This document shows, one piece after another, positions 40,336-51,464 of a stretch of DNA of 64,000 nt. This stretch comes from Gemmata palustris (lineage in GTDB: Bacteria; Planctomycetota; Planctomycetia; Gemmatales; Gemmataceae), in contig NZ_JAGKQQ010000001.1 in assembly GCF_017939745.1 (NCBI RefSeq), positions 5,456,001 to 5,520,000 on the forward strand, read 5' to 3'. Position numbers and translations under genes: made by a program. The notes under the pieces were generated by a model. The model was not told the DNA's origin. It saw nothing but the letters and a program-made list of their open reading frames with translations, and searched no databases. Within the stretch, counting starts at the first letter, position 1; every line of letters begins with the position of its first letter.

Positions 40336-42173
40336 ATGGCCATCGAGTTCGTCTGCCCCACGTGCAACGGTACGCTCCGCGTGGACGACGGGTCCGCGGG
40401 GCGGGTGATCCGGTGCGGCTCGTGCCTGACCACCCTGCGGGTTCCGGACGCGGCGCCCGCCCCACCCGCCCCCGAGGCGCGTCGTGCCGGTCGCTCCGCC
40501 CGCAAACACTTCCGAGCCGGACCCGCGCGACGAAACCCCCAATCCGAACGACTACCTGTTACACGACTTGACTCCGCCCGGCCCGCGGGCCGGTTCCGCG
40601 ACCCGGAACCTGGCGGCCCGCGCGGGAGCGCGATCAGGACGACCCTTACGATCGCCCCGCGACCGGGACCGCGACGAGAACCGCCCGCGCCGGCGGCGCG
40701 ACCACCGCCCCGCCCCCGGGCCGCGCGCACTCTTCTGGGTGACGGTGATCGGCGGGCTCATGGTGCTCCTGGTGTTCGGCTGTTGTGGCGGGTTGTACCT
40801 GCTGATTCCCGGCCCCAAGTGGCAGACGCACGAGTCCGCGAAGGGCGGCTTCAAGGTGGACCTGCCGGCCCCGCCGCGGAACGACCTGTCGAAACTCGCG
40901 GGGGACGCCCGACCCCGACATGCACATGGAGGGCACGATCCTGATCAGCCGCGCCGAGGAGTTCGCGGTCGTTTACGGCGACATCCCGGTCGCCGATCAG
41001 CAGTTCGGTAACGACAAGGCGCGGATGGACGAAGCGGTGAACGCGATGAAGACCGACGGCGAGGTGCGGGCGGTGCTCGGCCAGAAGGACATCATCGTGG
41101 GCGGGTTCCCGGCCCGCGAAGTCGAGTTCAGCGCCAAGAGCGGCGGGTGGTTCGTGGCCCGGGTCATCATCGCCGACGGGCGCGTGTACGTGCTCGTCGC
41201 GGGCGGGCGGTTCGCCCGGAGCGGGAACGAGAACGCGCGGGCGGTTCCTCGACTCGTTCGAGATCACCGACCCGAAGTTGAAGACCGTCGCGCAGAAACG
41301 GGAAGAGGAGGAGCGCAAACTGGCCGCGGAGCGGGCCAAACGGGAAGAGGAGGAGCGGCGCGGAGCGGGAGCGGGTACACGTGCAAAAGCAGCGGGACGC
41401 GGACGCCGCGTTCCTGCACTACGAGCACGACGGGCCGGAGCCAGGGCGCCCGATCGGCATCGCGGACGAACGGGCCGAGCAGGGGTTCGAGTGGCTCGAC
41501 CGGAACGGTGGGATCGAATTCCGTCACGGGACGCCCTTTGCCGGCCCCGGTGTGCGCGGGCCAGCCTGGTATCCGACGGACGGAACGGACCCCGGGTTCC
41601 CGCCTCTGGGGTGTCGAACCCCGATCGCTGGAACGGGAACCCCTGGACGGTCTCGGTCAATCCGAACGGGTTCTCCGTCGCCGGTTGGGCTCGCGTGCGG
41701 TACGTCCCGGTCACACCCATCTCGGTTCACGAGGCGTATGGGGCGCAGCGCCGCTCGCCGAGGTCACCGTAAACCGCACCCACGTTACGGCTCGAATTGC
41801 TGGCTCGAACGGGACGGTCGAGTTCAAACACGCCTGGGTTCACGACGAGAAGTGGCACCACGTTGCACTGACCCGGAGTCAGACCGGGGCACAACTGTAC
41901 TTCGACGGCGCCCCGTTGCGTCCAGCGACACAGGCCCCACCGCCCCCGCCTCCGTCGGCATTACCTGCGGTTGGCTGCGCTACGCCGACCCCGACTGGCC
42001 CGGTCCGCCGGGCGTTGATGGCAAGCCCGCCAAACCTTACGTGGGGCACGTCCGCGGGGCCGTGGACGAGTGCTTGGTGATCGCCCGCGTGATGCCCGGC
42101 GCGAAGTCGCGAGACTGGCCGGGCGAAAGGCGCCCCGGTGGCGCTGGCCCCGCGCCCGGTCGAGCCCGACTGA
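40336..42173 (+). CDS. Zinc-ribbon membrane protein with C-terminal LamG domain (frameshifted)
   Basis: The N-terminus MAIEFVCPTCNGTLRVDDGS, then RVIRCGSC, is a CxxC...CxxC ribbon. A Pro/Arg-rich linker leads to one membrane helix (VTVIGGLMVLLVFGCCGGLY). An external domain follows (WQTHESAKGGFKVDLPAPPR, SGGWFVARVIIADGRVYVLV). After a charged helix (QKREEEERKLAAERAKREEE) comes a LamG-like domain (NPWTVSV, HDEKWHHVALTRSQTGAQLY). The protein seems to span the membrane with the ribbon inside. Function is unknown. Its end at 42173 nearly meets the convergent gene. Confidence 0.65.
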
Positions 42174-42197
42174 TCGTGAGGCCCGGGACCGGGGTAA

Positions 42198-43379
42198 CTA
42201 CCCTTGGCGGCGATGAGCCCCGCGAGGAAGCCGACGGCGTCATTACGGGCTTTGGCGGCTTCGGCCAGTGCGGTGAAGTCGCCGGCGCCGCGCCAGTTCG
42301 CTCACACCGGGGCAGATCAAGTTGCGGTCGTCTTCCGCGAGCAGGAACTTCTTGGCGGCCCTGGAGCGCCTCATCGACCCGGTTCGCACGCAGGAGCAGG
42401 TTCACGTACACTTGTGCCGCGTAGGTCGCGCCTTCGGCCGCCTCGCGCTCGGCCTTCGCCGCGAACCGCGCCAGTCCCTCTTCGACCTTCTCCCCGAGCA
42501 CGTTCAAATAGGCCAAATAGTCGTCGTAGTTCTCTTCAAAGGGCGCATCATTGTTGCCCTGAAGGTTCGGCGCGAGCTTGCGCCCGTAGACGCAAAGCTC
42601 GCGGGCATGATTGAGTGCGGGGCCGGCGGGTAAATAGGTGCTCATCTGCACCACGCTCGACAGGTGCGACGTGTCTATGTGGTACGCATCGTCCGCGAAC
42701 AGTTCCGGGTGCGCGTTTACGAGTTGCGAAACGCTCGCGCTGTCGGGCACCGGGAGATCGCGCCCGGCGAGATCGCCCTTCAGCCGTTCGGTGAGCTGCT
42801 GCGCGTGGAGCGCGGCCGCGAGTCGGCCGACACAATACTCGCGCAACTCCGGGTTGGACCCGAGGTCCGAACCGCTAACCATCGTGATGGCCGAACAGAT
42901 GCCGTGCCGGTCGAGTACGAGATCGAAGCCCTTTTTCGGCAGCACGCCGCTCTGCCACGCGATTTCGATGATCGGGTACACGTCGTCGTCGGGACCGGGC
43001 GTGAACTTTTCGAGCGCCTCACGGACCGGCTCGGGTTCACCAAGCATCCGGTAGAAGGCCCACGCCTTCGCGTACTCGCCGCGTGCGAGGAGCAGTTCAC
43101 CGACGTGCCGACCGGCGGTGCGGATCGCCTCTTCGTAGGGCTCGTGCGTGTGCGCCGGCAGTTCGTTGGCCGGCCCCGTGGGGAAGGGGAAACACCGAGT
43201 TCGATCCGCTTCTTCATGAGGAGCGCGTAGAACAGCCCCTGAAAGTCCTCGGTCCGGCGCAATTCGGCAATGAGTTCGTCCACGGCGGCCGCCGGTCCGC
43301 GCTCCGCGAGCGCCCCCTTCAACCGGTCGAACGCGGCATCGCTGATCGCGGGCGTCTGCGGTTCAGCGGGATCGTACAT
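42198..43379 (-). CDS. Hypothetical helical-repeat protein (frameshifted)
   Basis: The protein starts MYDPAEPQTPAISDAAFDRL and is rich in paired helices that suggest TPR-like folds (ARGEYAKAWAFYRMLGEPEP, ATYAAQVYVNLLLRANRVDE). The middle includes GVLPKKGFDLVLDRHGICSA and FADDAYHIDTSHLSSVVQMS. I do not recognise a named family. The end is approximate: a TAG at 42198 follows GLIAAKG when one frame is restored. No signal or membrane segment is seen. It is divergent from the PAAR gene, 157 bases away. Confidence 0.55.
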
Positions 43380-43536
43380 CGGAGGTGCTCCGGCAAATGC
43401 TCTGGGGTGGGATGCCCTCAGTGTAGCACTGCCGCGCGCGAGCGTCGCGGGCCGTATGGCTGGGGTATTGGGGAACGGTGCAACTTCGCTGGCGGTTCTG
43501 GAGTATCATCTCGGAACTGCTCACGGGAGTTTCGTC

Positions 43537-43829
43537 ATGGGAATGCCGGCCGCACGCCTCACGGACATGCACACCTGCCCGATGGTTACGGGCATCGTCC
43601 CGCACGTCGGCGGGCCGATCAGCGGGCCGGGGCGCCCACGGTCCTCATCGCCTCGTTACCGGCCGCACACGTCGGTGACATGGCCGTGTGCGTCGGCCCG
43701 CCGGACAGTCTGGTGAAAGGCTCCGCTACGGTGCTAATCGGCGGCACCCCGGCCGTGCGCCTCGGTGACAGCACCGCGCACGGGGGCGTCGTGATACTGG
43801 GGTGTCCGACCGTGTTGATCGGGGGATAG
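43537..43829 (+). CDS. PAAR-domain spike-tip protein (one frameshift)
   Basis: This is about 97 residues after restoring one G near 43630: MGMPAARLTDMHTCPMVTGI, VPHVGGPISGPGAPTVLIAS, LPAAHVGDMAVC, GTPAVRLGDSTAHGG. The repeated PAA/AVRxGD motifs with His and Cys are those of PAAR proteins, which form the sharp tip on VgrG in type VI secretion and bind zinc. No toxin domain is attached. GGGAG lies 8 bases before ATG 43537. The T6SS ATPase gene lies convergently just beyond the palindrome. Confidence 0.88.
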
Positions 43830-43831
43830 GC

Positions 43832-43980
43832 GAACGGCCGGTGTGAGCCGGCCGGTAATTGCCTCACACAACACACCCGCCGCTCGTTAACACTCGCGGT
43901 TCGCCCGGACGCTTGGCGAACCGCGAGTGTTAACGAGCGGGTGTCTGCTTCCACCGGCCGGCTCACACCGGCAGTTCGCC
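43832..43980. repeat. Nested inverted repeat between PAAR and tssH
   Basis: An inner stem of 25 perfect bp (43881-43905 with 43915-43939, 9-base loop) lies within outer arms around GCCGGTGTGAGCCGGCCGGT (from about 43838) and its inverted partner (about 43952-43972). It separates two convergent genes and probably ends both transcripts. Confidence 0.8.
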
Positions 43981-43984
43981 CGAT

Positions 43985-46619
43985 TCACTCCACTGTCACC
44001 GTGAACTGCGACTTGGCGTCCACATCGACACTCACCTTTGTGACGGGTTTGCCTTCGGCGATGCGGGTGAGCACTTCGGCCGAGATCATCGTGAGCACGG
44101 TACCGGTGATGATGTGGTCCGCGTTGCGGGCGCCGCTGTCCACGTCCTTGCACCGCGCCGCGATCGTGTCCACCACCGCCGGCGTGCAGTTGAACGCGGC
44201 CTTGTAGTTCGTTTTGAGGCGGTCCCCGATCTGCTTCAGTTTCAGCTCGATGATCTTCTTCAGCACCGAGTCGCCGAGCGGGTAGTACGGCACCACCGTC
44301 ATGCGGCCGAGCAGCGCCGGCTTGAACGCCTTCAGGAGATCGGGCTTCAGCATTTCGGCGAGCCCTTCGGGTGAAGGCGCGGTGTCGGGGTCGGCACACG
44401 CCTTCATGATCGTGTCGGTACCGGCGTTGGACGTGAGCAGGATGATCGTGTTCTTGAAGTTCACGTCCTCGCCGTCGTCGTTCTGCAGTACGCCCTTATC
44501 GAACACCTGGTAGAAGATTTCCTGCACGCTCTCGTGGGCCTTCTCCACTTCGTCGAGAAGCACCACGCTGTACGGCCGGTTCTTGACCGCGTTCGTGAGC
44601 ACGCCGCCCTCGCCGTAGCCGACATAACCCTTGGACGTACCGACCAGCCGCGAGACCTTGTGCGATTCCTTGTACTCGCTCATGTTCACGACGACCATGT
44701 TCCGGTCGCCGCCGTAGAGCAGGTCAGCGAGCGCCATCGCGGTCTCGGTTTTGCCGACGCCGCTCGGACCGGCGAGCAGGAACACCCCTGCGGGCGCCGC
44801 GGGTCCGCGAGGTCGGCGCGGGCGGTGAATGCGCTGGGCGATCGCTTCGAGCGCGTGCTTCTGACCGACGACGCGCTCTTCGAGTTTGTCGGCCAGTTTG
44901 AGAACGGTCTGGACCGCGTCGAGGACCATTTTGCCCATCGGGATGCCGGTCAGCCCGGAGACGACCTGGGCCACCGCGCCGCCGTGAACCACCGGGTACA
45001 CGAGCGGGTTCTCGCCCTGCACCTTTGTCAGAGCCGCATTGAGTTCCGCGAGCGCGAGTTTCTCCGATTCGGGCGCATCAGCCCCGGTCTTCTCGATGGC
45101 GGCGCTTGTCGCGGATCTGCGTAACCAGTTCCTTCTCTTTCTTCAACTGCTCTTCGAGTACCGCCTTGCGGCTTTCGGCCACTTCCTTGCGGCTCGTGAG
45201 GTCCGCGACGCGCTCCGGGTTCCCGGTCGATACGCGGCCCTCGCGTTCGAGGAAGTCGATTTCCGTCTTGAGGTGCTGGAGCTCGCGGTTGGTGTCGTCG
45301 AGTGCGGGCGGGGTCGCGGACTGGCTCAGCGCGACGCGGGCGCACACGGTGTCGATCAGGCTGACCGCTTTGTCGGGAAGCTGGCGGTCCGGCATGTACC
45401 GCACCGAGCCGCACGGCGTCAACAATGGCTTCGTCGAGAATGCGGACCTTGTGGTGCTTTTCGAGCATCGGCACCAGCCCCGGAGCATCCGAATCGCCTT
45501 CTGCTCGTCGGGCTCGTCCACCTTCACCTGCTGGAACCGGCGCTTGAGGGCCGCATCGGTCTCGAAATACTTCTTGTACTCCGCGAACGTGGTGGCCGCG
45601 ATCGCGGAGCTCCCCCGCGCGCGCGCCGGTTTGAGCAGATTCGCCGCGTCATTTTGCCCGGCCTGCCCGCCGGCACCGATGAGCGTGTGGGCTTCATCAA
45701 TGAACAGGATGATCGGAACGGGCGAGCGCTTCACTTCGTCGATGACCGACTTCAGCCGGTTCTCGAACTCGCCTTTGACCCCCGCACCGGCTTGCAGCAA
45801 GCCGAGGTCGAGCGTGTGGAGTTGCACGTTGCGGAGCGGTTCCGGCACATCATCCGCCGCGATGCATGCGCGAGCCCTTCGACGACGGCCGTTTTACCGA
45901 CCCCGGCTTCGCCCGTGAGGATCGGGTTATTTTGCCGGCGCCGCGTCAAAATATCGATCACTTGCCGGATCTCGGCGTCGCGCCCGATCACCGGGTCCAT
46001 ACCCGACTTGGCCTTCGCCGTGAGATTTACCGTAAACTGATCGAGGGCGGGCGTCTTCCCGCCGGTGCGGGGAGCGCCGCCACTACTCATACCGCCCCCA
46101 GCGGCCGAGGCCACTGCGGTGGCGCTGGCTTCCTGTGCGGCCTCCTCGCTCTGCATACTCGGGAGCAGGTCGCGGATGTCGGAGGCGAGTTTCTCCTTCG
46201 AGATGCGGCCGAATTCCGCCGACGCGTTTCAGTTGCTCGCCCATGTTGTCGTCGGCGAGCATCGCGTACAGCAAATGGGCCGAGCGGACCTGTGAGGCGC
46301 CGAGCTCGAGCGAGCCGAACACCCAGGCTTCGCGGACGGCGCTGAGAATGTTGGTGGAAAGGCCCGGCGCGCTGGTGTTACCCGTTTTGAGCCGGTTGAG
46401 GGCGGCGTCGAGCTCGCGCTTGACTTTGTTCGCGTCGATCGCGTACTGGCGGAGCAGGAAGCCCACATCATTGTTCGGGTTCGATAGGGCGCCGTGAGCC
46501 AGTGCTCCAGTTCGACGTAGAAGTGCGTGCGCGTCATGCACAGCCGAATGGCTTCGTCCACGAGCGTGGTGCGACACGTCGGGCTCAGTTTCTCGATCAG
46601 CGCGCGGGGAAACGGCCAT
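43985..46619 (-). CDS. tssH: Type VI secretion ATPase TssH/ClpV (frameshifted)
   Basis: This is a Hsp100 disaggregase that takes apart contracted T6SS sheaths. The N-domain ([29 protein letters not shown]) precedes the first AAA domain ([48 protein letters not shown]). That domain is followed by a middle coiled coil and the second AAA domain ([60 protein letters not shown]). [10 protein letters not shown] and [15 protein letters not shown] are ClpV-like rather than ClpB-like. It starts MAVSPRALIEK. About four single-base losses interrupt it. Confidence 0.85.
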
Positions 46620-46907
46620 CAGCGGCTCCGGATACGGGTGGGAGTATGAGGGTTACGGAACGAGTGGCCGAATCTTTCTGGCGCGGAACAACGAATGACT
46701 CGGCGGCGGAGTCGTGGCCCCGGCCCACTGATGGCCCACCCGCTCCGCTAATTCAATCGTGAAGGCGGTAATTATTGGGTCGCGGGTCGTTTCGGAACGA
46801 CACGAGTTCGTGGCACGCGGCCCCTTTCTGTTCCGCGGTCGGTCAGTTGCTTAACGCTGCTAACCGAACCGCTGGTCACCGTGAAACTTTCGCCCCGGAG
46901 CGTAGGG

Positions 46908-47667
46908 ATGGGTGCCGACTCCGCCGACACCACGCGCGTGACGCTTCTCCACCGGCTCAACCAGGACCCGGCCGACCAGATTTCCTGGGGCGAGTTCTTC
47001 CGCCTCTACAGCCCGGCGATCCGCGGGTGGCTCATGCACTGGGGCTGCAAGAGGCGGACGCCCAGGACGTGGCGCAGAACGTACTCATGCGGCTCACGCA
47101 GAAGCTGCCGCAGTTCAAGTACGACCCGAGCCGGAGCTTCCGCGGGTGGCTGAAGACGCTCACGCACCACGCCTGGCACGATTTCGTGACCGAGGCCGGG
47201 AACCGCGTCCGCGGGAGCGGCGACACCAGCGTGTTCGACCAGCTCCAGTCGATCGAAGCGCGAGGATCTCGCGGCCCGCGTCGAAGCGACATTTGACAAG
47301 GAACTGCTCGAAATGGCCCTGCTGCGCGCGGGAGCGGGTCGCGGATAGTACCTGGATGGCGTTCAAGCTCGCGGCGCTCGACGGCGTGGCGCGCAAACGA
47401 TAGCCGACCAGCTCGGGGTGCGTGTCGCAGGTGTACCTCGCCAAGCACCGCGTCCAGAAGCTCGTGCAAGAAGAGATCAAGGCGATTGAGACCCGGGAGC
47501 AGGCGACGGGGGTGAGAACTCCGGCGCAGGGGCACGGACCGGGCGAGCGCAAGTCGGTCGAACCGTTCCCCTTGCCGCCTCACGGCCGCGCCGCCCCTCG
47601 AGTTCCGCCCGCGGTTCGACTACTCTCCTCGCAGTGCCCTCCCCTTGCCCACCGTCACGATGCCTGA
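46908..47667 (+). CDS. ECF RNA polymerase sigma factor (frameshifted)
   Basis: Region 2 reads ISWGEFFRLYSPAIRGW, then QEADAQDVAQNVLMRLTQKL and PSRSFRGWLKTLTHHAWHDF. Region 4 reads STWMAFKLAALDGVARKTIA, then QVYLAKHRVQKLVQEEIKAI. The product has a long charged tail. ATG 46908 has GGAG upstream. The stop codon overlaps the start of the next gene (ATGCCTGA at 47660-47667), so sigma factor and kinase are translationally coupled. Several one-base shifts are present; the tail (about 47.48-47.66 kb) is the least certain part. Confidence 0.8.
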
Positions 47668-50600
47668 TTGCCCAGAAGACACCGACCTGGCCGGGTTCCT
47701 GAACGACTCGCTCGGGGCCGACCGCCTCGCGCTCGTCTCCGGGCACGTGGACGGGTGCCCGCTGTGCCAGGCCCGGCTCGACCGCCTGACCGAACAGGCG
47801 AGCGGGGCCGTGGCCCGGTACAAGGAGCTCTCGTCCGGTGTGCTCCCGGACGCGCGCTCGGGCGGCGTCGCCTCGGCCCCGGAGGACGCCACGCTGATCG
47901 TGGGGGAAGCCGGCCCCTCGGGGTTCATCGGGGTACCGCGGGTGCCCGGGTTCGAGGTGGCCGGGGAGATCGGCCGGGCGGAATGGGGTCGTGTACAAGG
48001 CGCGGCACCGCCGGCTGAACCGGCTCGTCGCGCTCAAAATGATCCTGGCCGGGGCGTCGGCCGACCCGCGCGTCGTTCAGCCGCTTCCTGTTCGAGGGCG
48101 AGGTGCTCGCGCGGGTCCAGCACCCGCAAGTCGTTCAGGTGTTCGAGGTGGACACCTACGAGGGGCCGAACCGCGTACCGATCCCGTACCTCGCGATGGA
48201 ACTGCTGGAGGGCGGGTCGCTCAGCCGCAAGCTCCGGGCGGCGAACGAGGGGACCGCCCGCGCCTCACGCCGCGGGAAGCCGCCGAACTGCTCGAGGGCA
48301 TCGCGCGGGCCGTTCACGCCGCGCACATCCAGGGCGTCGTCCACCGCGACCTCAAGCCGGGCAACATTCTCTTCGCGAGCGCGGATTTCGGGACGCCGAA
48401 CCCGGACCTGAAAACGGGGACCGGGGACAAGCACACCGTCGCCGCCTCCGGCGCCCGCGCCCCACGCTGCACCCCGAACTTCGCGCTGCCCAAGGTCACC
48501 GACTTCGGCCTCGCGAAGTTCACCCAGGACTCGGGGCGGACCTGACGCAGACCGGACAAATCGTCGGCACCCCGCACTACATGGCCCCGGAGCAGGCGGC
48601 CGGGGCGCGGCAAATCGGCCCCGCGGTGGACGTGTACGCGCTGGGGGCGATCCTGTTCGAGTGCCTCGCCGGGCATGCCCCCGTTCATCGGCACCGAGCC
48701 GATGAGCGTGATGCTGAAAGTGGTGAACGAGCTCCCGCCCGACGTGCGCTCGTTCCGCCCCGAGGTGCCCCGCGACCTCGCCGCGGTCACGATGAAATGT
48801 TTGGGGAAAGACCCGGCCCGGCGGTACGTGAGTGCCGAGGCGTTGGCGGACGACCTGCGCCGTTCCTCGACGACCGGCCCACCAAGGCGCGCCCGGTCAC
48901 CAATTTCGAGCGCCTCTGGCTCTCCGTGAAGCGGAACCCGTCCGTCGCGGGGCTGTTGGCCGTGCTCGCGCTCGTGCTGTGTACCGCGTTCGTCACGTTC
49001 GGCGTGATGTGGGTGCGGGCGGAAAAAAGGCCGACGACGAGAAAGGGCTGAAGCAGTTGGCCGAGGGCGCGACCAAGCGCGCGAAGGACGCGATGGTGGA
49101 GACCCAACGGCGGGAAGCCCAACTCGTCTTCCGGCGGGCCGTGGACTGGTGCGAGGAGGGGCGCTGGACGAAGGGCTGGAACTGTTCGTGCAGGCCGCGG
49201 AACTGGCAGTAGAACTCGGGGACGAAAACCTCGAACGGGTCGTTCGGATTAACCTGGCGGCATGGGCGCGGGACCTCCCGCTGCCCGCGCGCCTCAAGCA
49301 CACCGAGCAACCGCGCTGGCCGCGTACCACCCGGACGGCAAGCACATCGTGACCGCCGGGCGCGGGCGCGAGTTGTACCTCTGGGACATCGCCACGCGGA
49401 AGCGGGTGCACCCTACAAGCCGGCGTTCCTGCTCGGGCGGAATTTGTTCGGCATCGCGCCCCGGCTCATCACGTACTGGACCGTGGCCATCAGCCCCGAC
49501 GGGCGCACGATCGCGGCCGGCGGGACCGACGCGGCCCTCACGCTCTGGGAAACGAGCCTGGACCGCCCGGTCGAAGAGGTGCCCCGATTGACACGTTTGC
49601 CGCGGACGACGCGGACGTGCGCAAACTGCAGGACAACAACGTCAGCCTGTGGACGATGGCGTTCTCCACCGACCAGGTGCTCTGGACCGGCGACGGCGCG
49701 AACGGGTTGCGGCGCTGGGACCTGACCGACCCGCGGAAGCCCGTGACCAAGCGGATCGTTCCGAAAACGGGGCCGTCCGAAGCGACGCTGCAAATCATGA
49801 CCGCGTCCCCGACGGCCGGCGGTTGTACACCGGGGACCGCGCCGGGCGGGTGCGCGGTGGGACGCCACCACGGGTGTCGAGCTGCGCAGTTGGCCCATTA
49901 AAGGGTGGATCACGGACATCGCCCTGGCGCGCCCGACGGTAAGCGCGTGGCCGCGACCGGCCCCGAGGGGTTCGTGCGCGTCATCGACCTCGTGACCAAT
50001 AGAGAAGTCCTCGAACTCAGCCTCATGGGGGCCTACGGGAACGGGGTCGCGTTCGCCCTGAAGCAGCCGTTCCTGGTCGCGTCCGACGGCGACGGGAACG
50101 TGCGGTTCTGGCACCGCGACACCGGGCAACCGATCGGCATCCCGCTCCGGTTCCACGGCGAAGTGACGCGGATGCGGTTCCGCCCGGGTTCGGACGAGTT
50201 CGCGGTCCCCGCGGGCGACTCCGTTTACCTGTGTACCGCGCCGGACCCGCCCGCCGACCTGATCTCCGCGGGCCGCGGCGTGCGCGTCCGCGGGCTGGAC
50301 TCTCGCCCGCGGGCGACCGGCTCGCGGTTGCCGACGACCGGACCCTCGACCTGTTCGACGCGCACCAGCAAGCGTCCGCTCGCGCTCAACCACGGTAGCG
50401 ACGCGCTCACGATCCGGTTCGATACGAACGCGGCCCGCTCGCGCGTGCTCCGCGGCACCCGCAACGGGTTCGACTGGTTCACCGTGCCCGACGGGACAAA
50501 GACCGAGCCCACTGCGTCGCTCGGTTTGGGCCGGGTCCACCGACTGGAACCGCTGCGCGACGGCACGGGGTCGTGGTCATGGGGTCCACGGTCGTCGCGC

Positions 50601-51179
50601 GCTACGATTCCAGTTCTCTACTCAGCGCCCCATTATCAGCCGCCCCCCCGAACCTCCCCGCGGGCGTGGACCTGAGCACGATCGCCGTTCGGCCGGACGG
50701 CGGCGAGGTGTTCGTGGCGTTCGGCGACAGCGCGCCGTTGTGATGGCGGGCGACACACTGGAACCGCTGCGCGAGTGGGCGATTGGCGACGAAATCCTTG
50801 ATGCGCGATACACCCCGAACGGGGAACGAATTTTGATCGGAATGAGGGCGAGCGTGGCCGAACTGCGCGACGCGAAGACCGGGCGCGCGTGGGGCCACAA
50901 ATGCCCCACGCGCGGGCGGTCGCGGGGTGGCGGTCAGTCCGAACGGTGCGGTCCTGGTGACCGCCAGCCGCGACGGGACCGCGCGGTTCTGGGACGGGGA
51001 CTAATCTCCCGCTGGGCACGCCGTTGCGCCACGGGGGCCGGTCACGCACGTCGCGTTCGCCCCCAACGGCGAGCACATCGCGACCGGGACCGGCACCGGT
51101 CACGTCACGCTCTGGGACGCCCCCCGCCCACTCAAGGGGACGCTCGAAGAACTGCGCGCGATTCGGCAAGAAAGAATAA
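47660..51179 (+). CDS. Ser/Thr protein kinase with WD40 propeller (frameshifted)
   Basis: The N-terminus carries HVDGCPLC, an HxxxCxxC motif like ZAS anti-sigma domains. The kinase domain has VALKMILAG (Lys), HRDLKPGNILF, KVTDFGLAKFTQD and GTPHYMAPEQAAGA, so it is catalytically complete. A membrane helix (VAGLLAVLALVLCTAFVTFG) is followed by an extracytoplasmic WD40-type propeller: AAYHPDGKHIVTAGRGREL, VAISPDGRTIAAGGTDAALT, VSPNGAVLVTASRDGTARFW, AFAPNGEHIATGTGTGHVTL. It ends FGKKE at 51179 after one restored base. It overlaps the sigma-factor gene by 8 bases, so joint signalling is likely. About ten shifts are present. Confidence 0.82.
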
Positions 51180-51464
51180 CGCAAACGAAATGGCCCCGGC
51201 TCGCACCTCTTCGCAACCGGTCGCGACGCCCTGGTCCGATCGAATCGCAGTGGGCAGCGGAACGTACCGGTTCGAGGTTCAGGCGCGGTCGAAGTGCTCC
51301 GCCAGCATCGCGTTCACGCGGTCCGCGTGCTGAATCGGCAGGCCGTGCGATGCGTCCGCGAACGCAACGAACCGCGCACCGTGTTGCTGTCAACCTTGAG
51401 GACGTTCTGTGTTCTAGATTTGCGGACAGCCCGTGTTCGGCAGCCCGAAGTTCCCACGAGAGGA

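Noticed and set aside
47660-51179. The WD40 kinase as two separate genes (kinase and propeller)
   Set aside because: The membrane helix and linker read continuously once single bases are restored, and no ribosome site or start lies before the propeller.
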